Shown here one piece after another: positions 8,836 to 17,936 of a stretch of DNA of 64,000 bases. The stretch covers positions 62,001 to 126,000 of the forward strand of contig JARGPR010000001.1 in assembly GCA_029210125.1 (NCBI GenBank), in the 5' to 3' direction. The position numbers and the translations under genes are program-made. Source of the stretch: Pseudomonadales bacterium. GTDB taxonomy: Bacteria; Pseudomonadota; Gammaproteobacteria; Pseudomonadales; JAHRWD01. The notes beneath the pieces are model-generated. The model made no database searches. It was given only the letters and a program-made list of their open reading frames with translations, and was not told the DNA's origin. Positions within the stretch are counted from its first letter, which is position 1; every line of letters begins with the position of its first letter.

Positions 8836-9834
8836 ATGATCAAAAATAGCACCTTCCAGCCGTCTCGACTATTTCGCTCAACCCATCTGCAGACGGTATA
8901 CCCATCCTTTTCCGGGCGGGCTTCAAACTTGCCACGGACTCGAGAGCGGTTTGAATTGGTCGATGGTGATTTTGTTGATCTTGACTGGGCTGGAGAGGAA
9001 TTCACAAACCAGGATAATCCGCGCATCGTATTGATTTTGCACGGACTATGCGGCTCCTCTAGTTCCAACTACGTGCTCGGATTGCAACGTCAGTTGCTGA
9101 ATCAGGGGGTTGCTAGCGTAGCGATGAATTTCCGTGGCTGCAGTGGTGAGCCAAACCGGTTGCTACGGGCCTACCACTCCGGTGAAACCAGTGATATGAA
9201 CGAGGTATTTCAGGATCTGGTGATTCGCTTTCCAACCGCATCCTTTGCTTCGGTGGGCTACTCGCTGGGTGCAAATGCGATGCTGAAGTGGTTGGGAGAG
9301 ATGGGCTCCAAATCACCACTATCGGCGGCGGTAGCGGTATCCTCGCCCTATGATCTTAGCCTAAGTACCGTCCGAATTAATCGAGGTGTGTCAGATCTCT
9401 ACCAGAGGCATTTAGTAAAGGGTTTGGTAGGTTATGTCGAATCCAAGCTAGCCAACTACCAGCGCCAGAATGAGTGGGAAAAATATAACGAATTGCGTGG
9501 ATTAGGTTCGCTGGTTGCAGCAAAAACCTTTGTTGATTTTGATGAGTTAATCACTGCTCCGCTGTTTGGCTATGATAGTGCCGCACACTATTATGAACAA
9601 TGTAGCAGCTTGCCGTTTTTGCCTGAAATCAAAACACCGAGCTTATTGATTCACGCCTTGGATGATCCATTGGTACACCCGGAAGCGATACCGACCGCAG
9701 ATCATCTAGCTGCAGAAACAGTATTGGAGTTGAGTAATTTAGGCGGTCATGTAGGGTTTGTAAGTGGCTCGGTATTTAAACCGGTGTTTTGGTTAGATCA
9801 GCGAATTCCTGAATTTTTAGTTGAGTGTCTATAG
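8836..9834 (+). CDS. YheT family alpha/beta hydrolase
   Basis: 332 residues, the usual size of the YheT/ABHD1-3 family of serine hydrolases. Seen: the N-terminal HLQTVYPSF typical of the family, oxyanion region LILHGLCGSSSSNY, AMNFRGCSGEPN, nucleophile elbow GYSLGAN, the Asp in HALDDPLVHP and the catalytic His in GGHVGF. The substrate is unknown; family members act on esters or lipids. The ATG at 8836 has only a weak ribosome site. It is convergent with the M23 peptidase gene, 20 bp away. Confidence 0.9.
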   Translation: MIKNSTFQPSRLFRSTHLQTVYPSFSGRASNLPRTRERFELVDGDFVDLDWAGEEFTNQDNPRIVLILHGLCGSSSSNYVLGLQRQLLNQGVASVAMNFRGCSGEPNRLLRAYHSGETSDMNEVFQDLVIRFPTASFASVGYSLGANAMLKWLGEMGSKSPLSAAVAVSSPYDLSLSTVRINRGVSDLYQRHLVKGLVGYVESKLANYQRQNEWEKYNELRGLGSLVAAKTFVDFDELITAPLFGYDSAAHYYEQCSSLPFLPEIKTPSLLIHALDDPLVHPEAIPTADHLAAETVLELSNLGGHVGFVSGSVFKPVFWLDQRIPEFLVECL

Positions 9835-9854
9835 GTAATTTGAACGTTAAAGTT

Positions 9855-10742
9855 CTATTGCTGGCCGTTGTTTGAGGGCTCGTTTAAAAACAACATCGGA
9901 TTAACTCTGACGTTGTTCAAATTCAAACTCCAATGTAGATGGGGACCGGTTGCACGACCCGTTTGACCAACGGTCCCAACTCTTTCCCCTCTACGCAGCA
10001 GGTTTCCACTCTGAACCTCAATACGATCAAGATGACAAAACATGCTGATAAGCCCCTGGCCATGATCCAATATCACCGTGTTTCCATTAAAAAAGTAATC
10101 ACCGGTAGCAAGCACTTTCCCTGATTTAGGTGCGCTGATTGGACTGCCTACCGGCGCAGCTATATCAATTCCACTATGGGGTTTTCGTGGCTGTTCATTA
10201 AAAAAACGTGTTAACCCAAATGGGCTGCTAATGGGGCCAGACACAGGCCAATCCATCCGCAAATTACCGACGCGGCTTTCACTCCAGCTTGTGAATGCCT
10301 GCTTCATGATCCTGGATTCGGTGATGATCCGGTTGATATCACGTTTTTCAGGGTTCACCAAGCGCTTGTTGGTAATCTGAATGCGCTGTTCAGGATAGTG
10401 TTTGCTCTGTACTTGAAAATGCTGGGTTGTTTGCTCAGCACCCAGCTTAACTTTGATCGAATACTCCCCGGCCTTAGCTGATCTGGGGATACCTACGATG
10501 GCGTGCCAGTCGGTAGAGTAGTCATCGGAAAACCTGGCAACCATGACACGGTGATTCTGAAAATGGACGACTGGCGCGGCTGCATTGTTGTTGCTTGCGG
10601 ATTGTATTTGAATAATAGCGATACCACCTGGAACCAGTTCTTCCGTAGGTAGATCCATTGCGGCAGCTTGAAGCGGCAGTGCGAATAGAAAATAGCTCAG
10701 CACGCCACACAACAAGAAATATCGCTTTAAAAGTAGTCTCAT
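9855..10742 (-). CDS. Exported M23 family metallopeptidase (LytM domain)
   Basis: 295 residues with an N-terminal signal peptide (RLLLKRYFLLCGVLSYFLF, cleavage probably after LQAAA). The C-terminal LytM/peptidase_M23 domain carries the zinc motifs HSGIDIAAP and GPHLHW, so it appears catalytically complete, unlike EnvC or NlpD. It should cleave peptidoglycan cross-links in the periplasm. Its ATG overlaps the xseA stop by four bases (ATGA), indicating translational coupling with xseA. The same xseA-M23 arrangement is common in Pseudomonas relatives. Confidence 0.9.
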   Translation of the reverse strand: MRLLLKRYFLLCGVLSYFLFALPLQAAAMDLPTEELVPGGIAIIQIQSASNNNAAAPVVHFQNHRVMVARFSDDYSTDWHAIVGIPRSAKAGEYSIKVKLGAEQTTQHFQVQSKHYPEQRIQITNKRLVNPEKRDINRIITESRIMKQAFTSWSESRVGNLRMDWPVSGPISSPFGLTRFFNEQPRKPHSGIDIAAPVGSPISAPKSGKVLATGDYFFNGNTVILDHGQGLISMFCHLDRIEVQSGNLLRRGERVGTVGQTGRATGPHLHWSLNLNNVRVNPMLFLNEPSNNGQQ

Positions 10743-12109
10743 TTTTTTGCCGGCAAACTATTGTCGACGGTGCATTCCAGCAGACCCTCTCCAATAAGGG
10801 TGGTAACACGATCCCCCGATTGAACCTGCAGGTGAGACAGAACCAGAGTGCCATCATCCGCACGCGAGACGATTCCGTAACCCCGTGATAGCGTGGCAAG
10901 GGGGCTGACTACATCCAGTGACTGTGTGACGTTCTGAAGTCGTATCTGTTGGCCGGATAAGTCATCGCGCATCAATCGTTGCAGTCGTTCTGAAACCTGT
11001 TGCAGTCGATCCCTATATCGACTCAGCGTATGTTCGGGGCTGTGTTGGCGTAGCTCTGCTTGGCGGCTAGCTAACTGTAATCGAGCAGTTTTTATAGCGA
11101 TTCGAGTGTTCTGAACCAGACGCAGCTCTAGCTCATCAAGCCGTTGGGACTGCTCTTGCAGACGCTCGCCAGGGTGTCTCAATCGGGCCCGCAGCCAGTC
11201 GGTGCGTTGGCGTTCATCGGCGATTCGATCGTTGATTTCACGGAATAGTTGCTGCTCAAAGGAGCGCAACCATTGGCGTACCTCATCTTGATCCGGGCTC
11301 AGCAATTCAGCAGCGGCTGATGGAGTAGGTGCCCTTACATCCGCAACATAATCTGCAATCGTCACATCGACCTCATGGCCGACTGCGCTGACAACTGGAA
11401 TGTTGCTTTTGTATATCGCCCTTGCAACTATCTCCTCGTTAAAGGGCCACAGATCCTCCAGTGAGCCGCCGCCACGCCCGAGGATTATGGCATCAATCTG
11501 TTCCGGTAACTGATTGGCCTGTTCAAGCGCTGCAACAATTTGTGGTGCTGCCTGATCACCTTGAACAGCAACCGGAAGCAGTGTGATATCGATCAGTGGA
11601 AATCGCCGCTTCAGTACGGTCAAAATATCATGTAATACCGCGCCAGTAGAGGATGTGATCACCGCCAAATGAGATGGCAGTGTGGGTAGCTCCTGTTTGT
11701 TCGCAGCGTCAAATAATCCCTCTTGATAGAGACGTTGCTTCAACTGCTCAAAAGCTTGCCGTAGCGCCCCTTCACCCGCTGGTTCCATGCGATCAACAAT
11801 AAGCTGAAAGTCACCCCGGTTTTCGTACAGGCTGACCTGAACCCGAGCCAATACCCGTTCACCCGCCGAAGGTTTGAATTGCAAAAACCGGTTACGGCCT
11901 CGAAACATCGCACAGCGCACCTGCGCCTTCTCATCTTTCAGTGTGAAATAGAGATGCCCGGAGGAGGGCTGCGACAGATTGGAAAGCTCCGCTTCCACCC
12001 AGAGAGGCGGAAAGCCATCCTCGATCAGCGTCTTAACCTGATGATTAAGCTCGCTGATGGTCATGGCTTCGCGGTTTGGTTTTTGCGGGGCTCGGTAGGG
12101 TTTACTCAT
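10739..12109 (-). CDS. xseA: Exodeoxyribonuclease VII large subunit
   Basis: 456-residue catalytic subunit of the single-strand exonuclease VII. Seen: N-terminal OB fold (WVEAELSNLSQPSSGHLYFT), the conserved VITSSTGAVLHDIL and GRGGGSLEDLWPFNEE, VGHEVDVTIADYVADVRAPTP, and a long coiled-coil region rich in Arg, Gln and Leu at about residues 280-400. The small subunit XseB is not in the window. It is followed directly by the M23 peptidase in the same transcript. Confidence 0.96.
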   Translation of the reverse strand: MSKPYRAPQKPNREAMTISELNHQVKTLIEDGFPPLWVEAELSNLSQPSSGHLYFTLKDEKAQVRCAMFRGRNRFLQFKPSAGERVLARVQVSLYENRGDFQLIVDRMEPAGEGALRQAFEQLKQRLYQEGLFDAANKQELPTLPSHLAVITSSTGAVLHDILTVLKRRFPLIDITLLPVAVQGDQAAPQIVAALEQANQLPEQIDAIILGRGGGSLEDLWPFNEEIVARAIYKSNIPVVSAVGHEVDVTIADYVADVRAPTPSAAAELLSPDQDEVRQWLRSFEQQLFREINDRIADERQRTDWLRARLRHPGERLQEQSQRLDELELRLVQNTRIAIKTARLQLASRQAELRQHSPEHTLSRYRDRLQQVSERLQRLMRDDLSGQQIRLQNVTQSLDVVSPLATLSRGYGIVSRADDGTLVLSHLQVQSGDRVTTLIGEGLLECTVDNSLPAKK

Positions 12110-12479
12110 AGCGCTGCATCATAAACCAAATGCTCTAGTGGATCATATCGACTGGAGCTGTATTGCATATCAGTCGATGTGACTAAGGTGGTCTTGTTAT
12201 GGCTTTTAGAGCAAAACAGGTAGGTTAATAGAAGCAAAAAGTAAGGAATGGTATCTATATTCCGAGAAAACATATCAAAAGTGTGACGAGGTTCAAATCG
12301 TTCTTATGTTTGTTTGGTTAATATTCAATCAGCCATAATCAGTCGGCTAGACTATTTTGTATAGCTGTATCTTTTTGTGGAAATTTGGATTGGTCGATGG
12401 GCTTATTAGGCGCCATCGGAAATCACCAACGTGGCGTTAATCGCATTATGCAAAGATTAAGCGCAGGAGATGTAAGCCA
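12110..12479. other. Intergenic region between divergent xseA and the small flagellar-like gene
   Basis: 370 bp, AT-richer than its flanks. It must hold promoters for both directions, but no box stands out. AGGAGA before 12480 is the ribosome site of the small gene. No RNA gene or repeat seen. Confidence 0.5.
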
Positions 12480-12716
12480 ATGAGTGATGTAAGTTTAGGA
12501 ATAGGCGTAAGTGGGATACAGGCGGGTGTTGCCCGTGCCGATAGAGCCTCGTCGCAGATTGCGAGCGCTCAACAACTCCAGGAAGGAGGGAATAACACCA
12601 GCCTGGTCGAGTCATTGGTAGAATTAAAGACCGCCCAAAATGAAGTGGCAGCAAGCGCTAAAGTGGTTGAGGCGGCGTCAAATAATCAAGGTTCCATTAT
12701 TGATATCATGGTCTGA
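12480..12716 (+). CDS. Small flagellar-rod-like protein (unknown function)
   Basis: 78 residues with AGGAGA upstream of ATG. The second half (NNTSLVESLVELKTAQNEVA ... AKVVEAASNNQGSIIDI) resembles the C-terminal helix of flagellar rod and hook proteins (FlgC/FlgE/FlgF, Flg_bbr_C), whose pattern is NVD-LVEEMV-LI-AQR-YEANAKVI-TADE. The N-terminal half (GIGVSGIQAGVARADRASSQ) resembles the other rod helix. There are no other flagellar genes nearby. It lies 43 bp before a SprA-related metalloprotease gene and is probably in one operon with it. The assignment rests on motif resemblance only. Confidence 0.7.
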   Translation: MSDVSLGIGVSGIQAGVARADRASSQIASAQQLQEGGNNTSLVESLVELKTAQNEVAASAKVVEAASNNQGSIIDIMV

Positions 12717-12759
12717 GGCAACACTGTTTTCTCGATACTAAATATAGCGGAGGTGGACG

Positions 12760-13605
12760 ATGGAAGTCAGTCACCAACAGCTTTTCAGAGTTGATAAACC
12801 CGTGGCTCATATGGAGCCGAAACTATTGATCGAGTCGCGAACAGAGCGAGTCGACTCCTCCTATAAATCGGTTGAAAAAGCCGACAAAGGTTACGCCCTC
12901 AATCTCGAAAAACAGAATAAAAATCCCGGTAACGCGAGTTCTTCTGACGAGCTTGCCCAAAACCAAACAGAGCCTCAAATTCTAGATAAGGGCAATAAGC
13001 CTCCGCTAGAAAATGGTGCTTCTGCTGCGCAGGATCAAAACCAAGTCAGGGCTGAGCAAGCCGTTATTCAGCAACTAAAACTGCGGGATCAGGAGGTCAG
13101 GGCGCATGAACAGGCGCATGCATCGGTAGGTGGCGTACACGCAGGTTCGGCCAGTTTTACCTATACACGTGGGCCTAACGGTGCGCTTTATGCAACCGGC
13201 GGCGAAGTGGGGATTAGCACCTCGCCAGTAGCAGGTGATCCGCAGGCAACGTTGCAAAAAGCCAGGCAGATTCAAGCCGCTGCTCTGGCTCCGCTGAATC
13301 CATCGTTTCAGGATCGTGCCGTTGCCGCGCGTGCAGGGCAGATGGCTTTGGATGCGCTGGCAAACATGGCTGCGGAACGCATTCAAAGTTCCAAGGAAGC
13401 CGCATCAGAGTATATAGAGGAGAGAGGAACCGCCGGTGCCGCGCGAGCAGTTGATATCCCTGCTGCAGCTGGTCCACCAAAGGACAATGAAAATACCGAG
13501 GCTAGAATCGAAAATAGAGACGCGAAGCATCTTTATCACGAGGTCTACGTAAATAAAGCAGGAAGCAGGCAAAATCCACCCACAGGAGTAAATAGCCAGG
13601 CCTGA
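12760..13605 (+). CDS. SprA-related putative metalloprotease (CJM1_0395-like)
   Basis: 281 residues with a strong GGAGGTGG ribosome site. A disordered, charged N-terminus (about residues 1-95) precedes the conserved domain: RAHEQAHASVGGVHAGSAS with a zinc-type HExxH (HEQAH), then GPNGALYATGGEVGI and ATLQKARQIQAAALAPLNP. This is the SprA-related family (PF12118), which databases label putative metalloprotease without a known substrate. No signal peptide seen. Coupled with the small flagellar-rod-like gene; convergent with the acyl-CoA dehydrogenase. Confidence 0.82.
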   Translation: MEVSHQQLFRVDKPVAHMEPKLLIESRTERVDSSYKSVEKADKGYALNLEKQNKNPGNASSSDELAQNQTEPQILDKGNKPPLENGASAAQDQNQVRAEQAVIQQLKLRDQEVRAHEQAHASVGGVHAGSASFTYTRGPNGALYATGGEVGISTSPVAGDPQATLQKARQIQAAALAPLNPSFQDRAVAARAGQMALDALANMAAERIQSSKEAASEYIEERGTAGAARAVDIPAAAGPPKDNENTEARIENRDAKHLYHEVYVNKAGSRQNPPTGVNSQA

Positions 13606-13617
13606 GGCCCCGCCGGT

Positions 13618-14817
13618 TTATAACCCCAACACGGCCTTCGAAAGGATATTACGTTGAATCTCGTTTGAACCGCCATATACCGTAGCGGGCCGCGAGTTGA
13701 AATACCAAAGGGCGGTTGCCGTGAATAGGCTATCCCCGGTACGCTCTCCTTCATAGCCATATACGTGCTCCTCAGAGACATAGGGCTGTGAATAATATCC
13801 AGCCACTTCAAGGGTTAACTCGGCAATCGCCTGCTGAAGTTCACTTCCTCGAATTTTCAGAATCGAAGATTCAGCCCCCGGCGCGCCGCCTTTTTGAACA
13901 TCTGACAGAATGCGCAAATCGCTGTATTCCAGTGCCAGCATATCCACTTCAAGTGCATTCAACTTTTGCTTAAAAGCAGCATCCTCAAGCAAAGGCTGGC
14001 CGTTTGCTACAGCCACACTGGCCATCTCCTTAAGTCTTTGTATTTTATATTTGGATCGAGCAACCCGGGCGATACTGGTTCGTTCGTGGGTCAGTAAAAC
14101 CTTGGCGTAGGTCCAGCCTTTGTTTTCTTCGCCGATTAAATTGGCGACCGGTACTTTTACATCATCAAAAAAGGTCTGGTTGAGCTGGTGACGGCCATCA
14201 AGCCCAATAATCGGCTCAACCCGGATACCGGGGGTTTTCATATCAATCAACAAAAAGGAGATTCCTTTTTGTTTGATATCCGCCTCAGGATCAGTGCGAA
14301 CCAGGCAGAAAATCCAGTCCGCATAGTGTGCAGTACTGGTCCAGATTTTGGAACCATTCACAATGTAATGATCATCCTCACGGACGGCTTTAGTCTGCAA
14401 ACTGGCGAGATCAGAACCGGCACCAGGCTCGGAATAACCCTGGCACCACCAAATATTACTGTTGTAAATTTCAGGTAAAAACCGTTGTTTCTGCTCTTCG
14501 TTGCCGTAGGCGATGATCACCGGCGCAACCATTTTCAACCCCGCAGCAAAGATCTCCGGTGTATTCGCCATTGCACATTCATATTCAAAAATATAGCTTT
14601 GGGTTGGTGTCCATTTGGTGCCACCCCATTCCTCCGGCCAGTTCGGTGCAACCCAACCCTTCGCTGCCAATGCGCGCTGCCATTTGACGGTGACATCCTT
14701 CGCGTAATCCATGCCAAGGCCATATTGTTGGCGGTCGTCATCGCTATAATTGGCTTGAATGAAATCGGCTACTTCCTGTTTGAATGCAAGCTCTTCGGCG
14801 GTGAATTTGAGTTCCAT
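13618..14817 (-). CDS. Acyl-CoA dehydrogenase
   Basis: 399-residue FAD-dependent enzyme that would introduce the 2,3-double bond into acyl-CoA. Seen: N-terminal helical domain (MELKFTAEELAFKQEVADFI), the FAD/substrate loop CQGYSEPGAGSDLASL, the beta domain YIVNGSKIWTSTAHYAD, and the C-terminal YGGSNEIQRNILSKAVLGL. At the position of the usual catalytic Glu (YEGT in medium-chain enzymes) it has Gly (YGGS), as in many bacterial FadE types where the base lies elsewhere or in a partner subunit. It stands alone, with no second subunit beside it. Confidence 0.9.
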   Translation of the reverse strand: MELKFTAEELAFKQEVADFIQANYSDDDRQQYGLGMDYAKDVTVKWQRALAAKGWVAPNWPEEWGGTKWTPTQSYIFEYECAMANTPEIFAAGLKMVAPVIIAYGNEEQKQRFLPEIYNSNIWWCQGYSEPGAGSDLASLQTKAVREDDHYIVNGSKIWTSTAHYADWIFCLVRTDPEADIKQKGISFLLIDMKTPGIRVEPIIGLDGRHQLNQTFFDDVKVPVANLIGEENKGWTYAKVLLTHERTSIARVARSKYKIQRLKEMASVAVANGQPLLEDAAFKQKLNALEVDMLALEYSDLRILSDVQKGGAPGAESSILKIRGSELQQAIAELTLEVAGYYSQPYVSEEHVYGYEGERTGDSLFTATALWYFNSRPATVYGGSNEIQRNILSKAVLGL

Positions 14818-14894
14818 CTGTTTATCCCTGCGTTATTTTTTAGTGTAAAACTATGATCCTAATTAGCATGAAATGTTAGGTTGATCGATGCTTG

Positions 14895-14926
14895 AATACA
14901 AGGCTTCGCGCCTTGGTATTTTTTTT
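14895..14926 (+). terminator. Hairpin plus T-tract in the leader of apeB
   Basis: AATACAAGGC (14895-14904), loop TTCGC, GCCTTGGTATT (14910-14920) with one bulged base, then eight T (14919-14926). It has the form of a plus-strand intrinsic terminator, but no plus-strand gene lies upstream. It is 46 bases before the apeB start, so it may be an attenuator in the apeB leader or a block to read-through antisense to the acyl-CoA dehydrogenase. Confidence 0.7.
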
Positions 14927-14972
14927 CGCCCGCCAGTTATAATGGCTGGAATAATATCCCAGGGTTTCAAAT

Positions 14973-16331
14973 ATGAAAGAACAAAGCATCAGTGCGGAAT
15001 TGCAGGACTTCAACAAGGAACTACTTGAGTTTCTTCAAGCATCACCGACGCCTTTTCATGCGGTGGCAGAAATGGTGATCAGATTGAAGGCTGCAGGATT
15101 TATTCATCTGTTTGAAGGTGATCGCTGGCAGATTCAACCAAAGCAAGGCTACTTTGTAACCCGCAATGATAGCTCAATTGTTGCTTTTACCAGTGGTGAG
15201 GGAGACCCCATAAAACAGGGTATTCGGATGGTCGGTGCCCATACCGATAGCCCCTGCCTCAAGGTTAAACCCAAACCGGAGCTACAAAAAAAAGGCTACT
15301 TTCAACTGGGTGTTGAGGTCTATGGTGGGGTATTATTAAACCCCTGGTTTGATCGAGATTTGTCCCTGGCTGGTCGAGTAACAGGACTTGATAACAATGG
15401 TCAACTGGTTCATAGATTAATCGATTTTCAAAAGCCGATTGCAGTCATTCCAAGCCTGGCAATCCATCTGGATCGCGAAGCCAATGACATACGCACTATT
15501 AATAAACAAACCGATATTCCACCCATACTTATGCAGGTGGGGATGCAAACTGGCAATGATTCGAAAATAGAGTTCAGAGAGTTCCTGCTCGATTATTTAA
15601 AGACCAATGAGCATCAAGACAATCCCCCAGAACTTCAATCCGTGCTGGATTATGAGCTCTGCTTTTACGATACCCAACCTCCTTCGCTGGTGGGCTACAA
15701 CGAAGAGTTTATCGCATCAGCTCGGCTCGATAACCTGCTGAGCTGTTATCTGGGACTAAAAGGTTTGATCGATTCCGATAGAAGCAAGTCATCTTTGCTG
15801 GTATGCAATGACCATGAAGAGGTCGGCAGCGTATCCGCCTCCGGTGCGCAGGGGCCATTTCTGAAAACCGTACTTGAACGGTTCTGTGGTGATACAGAAA
15901 ATCTGTCACGAACTCTACACCACTCAACAATGATTTCAGCGGATAATGCCCACGGCGTGCATCCCAATTTTATAGGTAAACATGATGAAAACCATGGGCC
16001 AATTTTAAACCAGGGCCCCGTAATTAAGATCAACGCGAATCAACGCTACGCAACCAACAGTGAAACCAGTGCATTGTTCCGCAAAATTTGTGACTCGGTT
16101 GGTGTGCCTGTCCAAGCTTTCGTAACCCGCACCGACATGGGCTGCGGAAGTACTATCGGACCCATCACGGCTTCCGAGCTTGGGGTGAAAACCCTGGACG
16201 TGGGGGTACCAACCTTCGCGATGCACTCTATTCGGGAACTTGCGGGTAGCGAAGATGCCTATAATCTGTATCGGGTTGTTGAAGCTTTTTATAACGCTGA
16301 AGGGCAGGGCCGCGTTACACTTGAGCAATGA
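14973..16331 (+). CDS. apeB: M18 family aminopeptidase
   Basis: 452-residue cytosolic zinc aminopeptidase of the aspartyl-aminopeptidase family, removing N-terminal residues from peptides. Seen: [13 protein letters not shown] (metal ligands His, Asp), [15 protein letters not shown], the catalytic [15 protein letters not shown], the late ligand region [14 protein letters not shown], and [11 protein letters not shown]. The length is normal. The ribosome site (CAGGG) is weak, and a terminator-like hairpin lies in the leader. Convergent with tusE. Confidence 0.93.
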   Translation: MKEQSISAELQDFNKELLEFLQASPTPFHAVAEMVIRLKAAGFIHLFEGDRWQIQPKQGYFVTRNDSSIVAFTSGEGDPIKQGIRMVGAHTDSPCLKVKPKPELQKKGYFQLGVEVYGGVLLNPWFDRDLSLAGRVTGLDNNGQLVHRLIDFQKPIAVIPSLAIHLDREANDIRTINKQTDIPPILMQVGMQTGNDSKIEFREFLLDYLKTNEHQDNPPELQSVLDYELCFYDTQPPSLVGYNEEFIASARLDNLLSCYLGLKGLIDSDRSKSSLLVCNDHEEVGSVSASGAQGPFLKTVLERFCGDTENLSRTLHHSTMISADNAHGVHPNFIGKHDENHGPILNQGPVIKINANQRYATNSETSALFRKICDSVGVPVQAFVTRTDMGCGSTIGPITASELGVKTLDVGVPTFAMHSIRELAGSEDAYNLYRVVEAFYNAEGQGRVTLEQ

Positions 16332-16403
16332 CAGTGGTGGCTGTGAGAATACGGTTTGTTGTAGCTGGTGAGCGCGAAGGGGTACCGGTATTCCGCTCAT
16401 AAG

Positions 16404-16733
16404 TTACAGGCAATTCGTAGGCTTGGGCAGCCCGGCAATTTTACTGGCTAGTTTGGCAGGGCTTTCGTGAAACAGGCTCATCAGATAAATACTGCGCCCT
16501 TTCTCTTTTCCAAGCTGTTGTCCAACGGTTTTGACCAATACGCGCATCGCGGGCGCAATCTCAAACTGTTGATAAAAATCTCGCATCAGCCAGATGATTT
16601 CCCAATGTGGATCGGTCAGACTGATCTGCTCCTGCTGCGCAATAGCTTCTGCGACTGCTTCTGACCAGTCTTGCAAGTTTTTCAGGTAACCCTCTTTATC
16701 GGTGTTAATGGTTTTACCTTCAACCAGCAGCAT
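16404..16733 (-). CDS. tusE: Sulfur relay protein TusE (DsrC family)
   Basis: 109 residues. Accepts persulfide sulfur from TusBCD and passes it to MnmA for 2-thiouridine in tRNA wobble positions. Ends in GLPKPTNCL, retaining the penultimate Cys of TusE/DsrC; the second, upstream Cys of true DsrC is absent, which favours TusE. Last gene of tusDCBE; starts one base after the tusB stop. Confidence 0.94.
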   Translation of the reverse strand: MLLVEGKTINTDKEGYLKNLQDWSEAVAEAIAQQEQISLTDPHWEIIWLMRDFYQQFEIAPAMRVLVKTVGQQLGKEKGRSIYLMSLFHESPAKLASKIAGLPKPTNCL

Positions 16734-16734
16734 A

Positions 16735-17037
16735 TCAATACCAGGAAACGACTTTGTCGAGTTCGGTGCAAAGGGTCACAAAGCCGGAATAATCGACCGC
16801 TTCTATCTCATCAATAATGCAATCTTGTATGCCACGCGCTTGAAGGTCTGGCCTTAGCACGTAGAAATTGTGTTTCGGCAAGGCCGCTAACATTTGATCT
16901 GTGAACTGGGTCTTTGATAGTGCGGCATAGACACCATCTTCGATCAGTATGATGCTGCTGCCGGCAGCGGCCATTTCCAGACAGTCATTCAGGCAGTTGG
17001 TATCGAAGGGTGAGCGATTTACGGTGTGAAGTATCAT
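16735..17037 (-). CDS. tusB: Sulfurtransferase subunit TusB
   Basis: 100 residues; the DsrH/TusB subunit of the TusBCD heterohexamer, needed for the complex although the sulfur-carrying Cys is in TusD. Starts MILHTVNRSPFDTNCLNDCL, typical of TusB. The gene begins two bases after the tusC stop and ends one base before tusE, so the genes are tightly coupled. Confidence 0.92.
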   Translation of the reverse strand: MILHTVNRSPFDTNCLNDCLEMAAAGSSIILIEDGVYAALSKTQFTDQMLAALPKHNFYVLRPDLQARGIQDCIIDEIEAVDYSGFVTLCTELDKVVSWY

Positions 17038-17039
17038 GG

Positions 17040-17432
17040 TTAAAAACTCATAACCTGATCCTGTTCTTCGAGTAGCTCAGTGAGCTCATGGGATTGGATC
17101 AGTTTGGCGGGGATCAGCAATTGGTCTAGCGTTAGGCCGCGCTTTTGCAACGAACTTTGCTCGACAAAAATCGAACTGACGCCGTAAAGTTCCAGGGCGG
17201 CAAAGGTTTTTGAAAAATTTTTCATTTCGATCTCGGATGGGTCTTGCTGCGTTTTGAGTTGAAATACACCATCCCCTAAAAATACCAGCGTAACCTGTTG
17301 ACCAAACGCCGATGCCATCAGCACTGCATCCAATGCTTCCCGAGGCAAGGAAGAACCATAGGGTGCCTTTCGATTAAGAAAAAGCAATTTTTTGGGATTC
17401 ACTGCCGGTTGCTCTGTAGTTTCTGTCATCAC
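17040..17432 (-). CDS. tusC: Sulfurtransferase subunit TusC
   Basis: 130 residues (129 if ATG 17429 is used; the frame opens with GTG-ATG). DsrF/TusC fold: LLFLNRKAPYGSSLPREALD and VTLVFLGDGVFQL are conserved. Middle subunit of TusBCD. The start overlaps the tusD stop region by one base, consistent with translational coupling. Confidence 0.93.
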   Translation of the reverse strand: MMTETTEQPAVNPKKLLFLNRKAPYGSSLPREALDAVLMASAFGQQVTLVFLGDGVFQLKTQQDPSEIEMKNFSKTFAALELYGVSSIFVEQSSLQKRGLTLDQLLIPAKLIQSHELTELLEEQDQVMSF

Positions 17433-17824
17433 TAGTTCCCGAAGGTAATCATACGGTCCGAAATCATGGCCGCTTCAACCAGTTGCCCAAGCCCGGAAAG
17501 GGTAAAACCTTGCTCAAGATTGTGGGCAGGTTTCTCGTAACGGTCTGCCTCCGTTGCATCCAGCATACCTCTTCGTAAGCCTGCCGCTACGCAGATTACC
17601 AGATCAAGCTCATGTTCCTCCGCAAGCTGGCTCCAGGAGGTGGGGATATTGCGTTCATCCTGGGGGGGAGTTGCAAGCGTGGAGCCGTTGTATACCCCAT
17701 CGTGGTAGAAAAATACTCGGTGTAGACGGTGCCCTTGCTCCAGCAGCGCACAGGCAAATTGATAGGCGCTGTCGGATGCCTGGCAGGAAAAAGGTGCGCC
17801 GTATACCGCGAGGGAAAATATCAT
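17432..17824 (-). CDS. tusD: Sulfurtransferase subunit TusD
   Basis: 130 residues, DsrE-like, first gene of tusDCBE. The persulfide-carrying Cys is retained in DLVICVAAGLRRGM, the position of Cys78 in E. coli TusD. Starts MIFSLAVYGAPFSCQASDSA. It is separated from yccA by a terminator at about 17877-17910, so tusDCBE should have its own promoter in the short gap; none is obvious. Confidence 0.94.
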   Translation of the reverse strand: MIFSLAVYGAPFSCQASDSAYQFACALLEQGHRLHRVFFYHDGVYNGSTLATPPQDERNIPTSWSQLAEEHELDLVICVAAGLRRGMLDATEADRYEKPAHNLEQGFTLSGLGQLVEAAMISDRMITFGN

Positions 17825-17876
17825 CTGTTCAGATCAAGAAAATCAACTAAGTTCAGTGAAACAGGAAATTGAGAAC

Positions 17877-17910
17877 CAATAAAAAAGGCCCCCAGTTTAG
17901 CGGGAGCCTT
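17877..17910 (-). terminator. Rho-independent terminator after yccA
   Basis: On the minus strand AAGGCTCCC pairs with GGGGGCCTT (one T-G pair) around an 8-base loop, then six T residues. It lies 26 bp after the yccA stop and separates yccA from tusD. Confidence 0.85.
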
Positions 17911-17936
17911 CTGATTGTGCCATTGTCGAGGGAGGG

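Noticed and set aside
12425..12445. Sigma-54 promoter before the small flagellar-like gene
   Set aside because: TGGC and GC elements are present but the spacing between the GG and GC dinucleotides is 8 instead of 10 bases.
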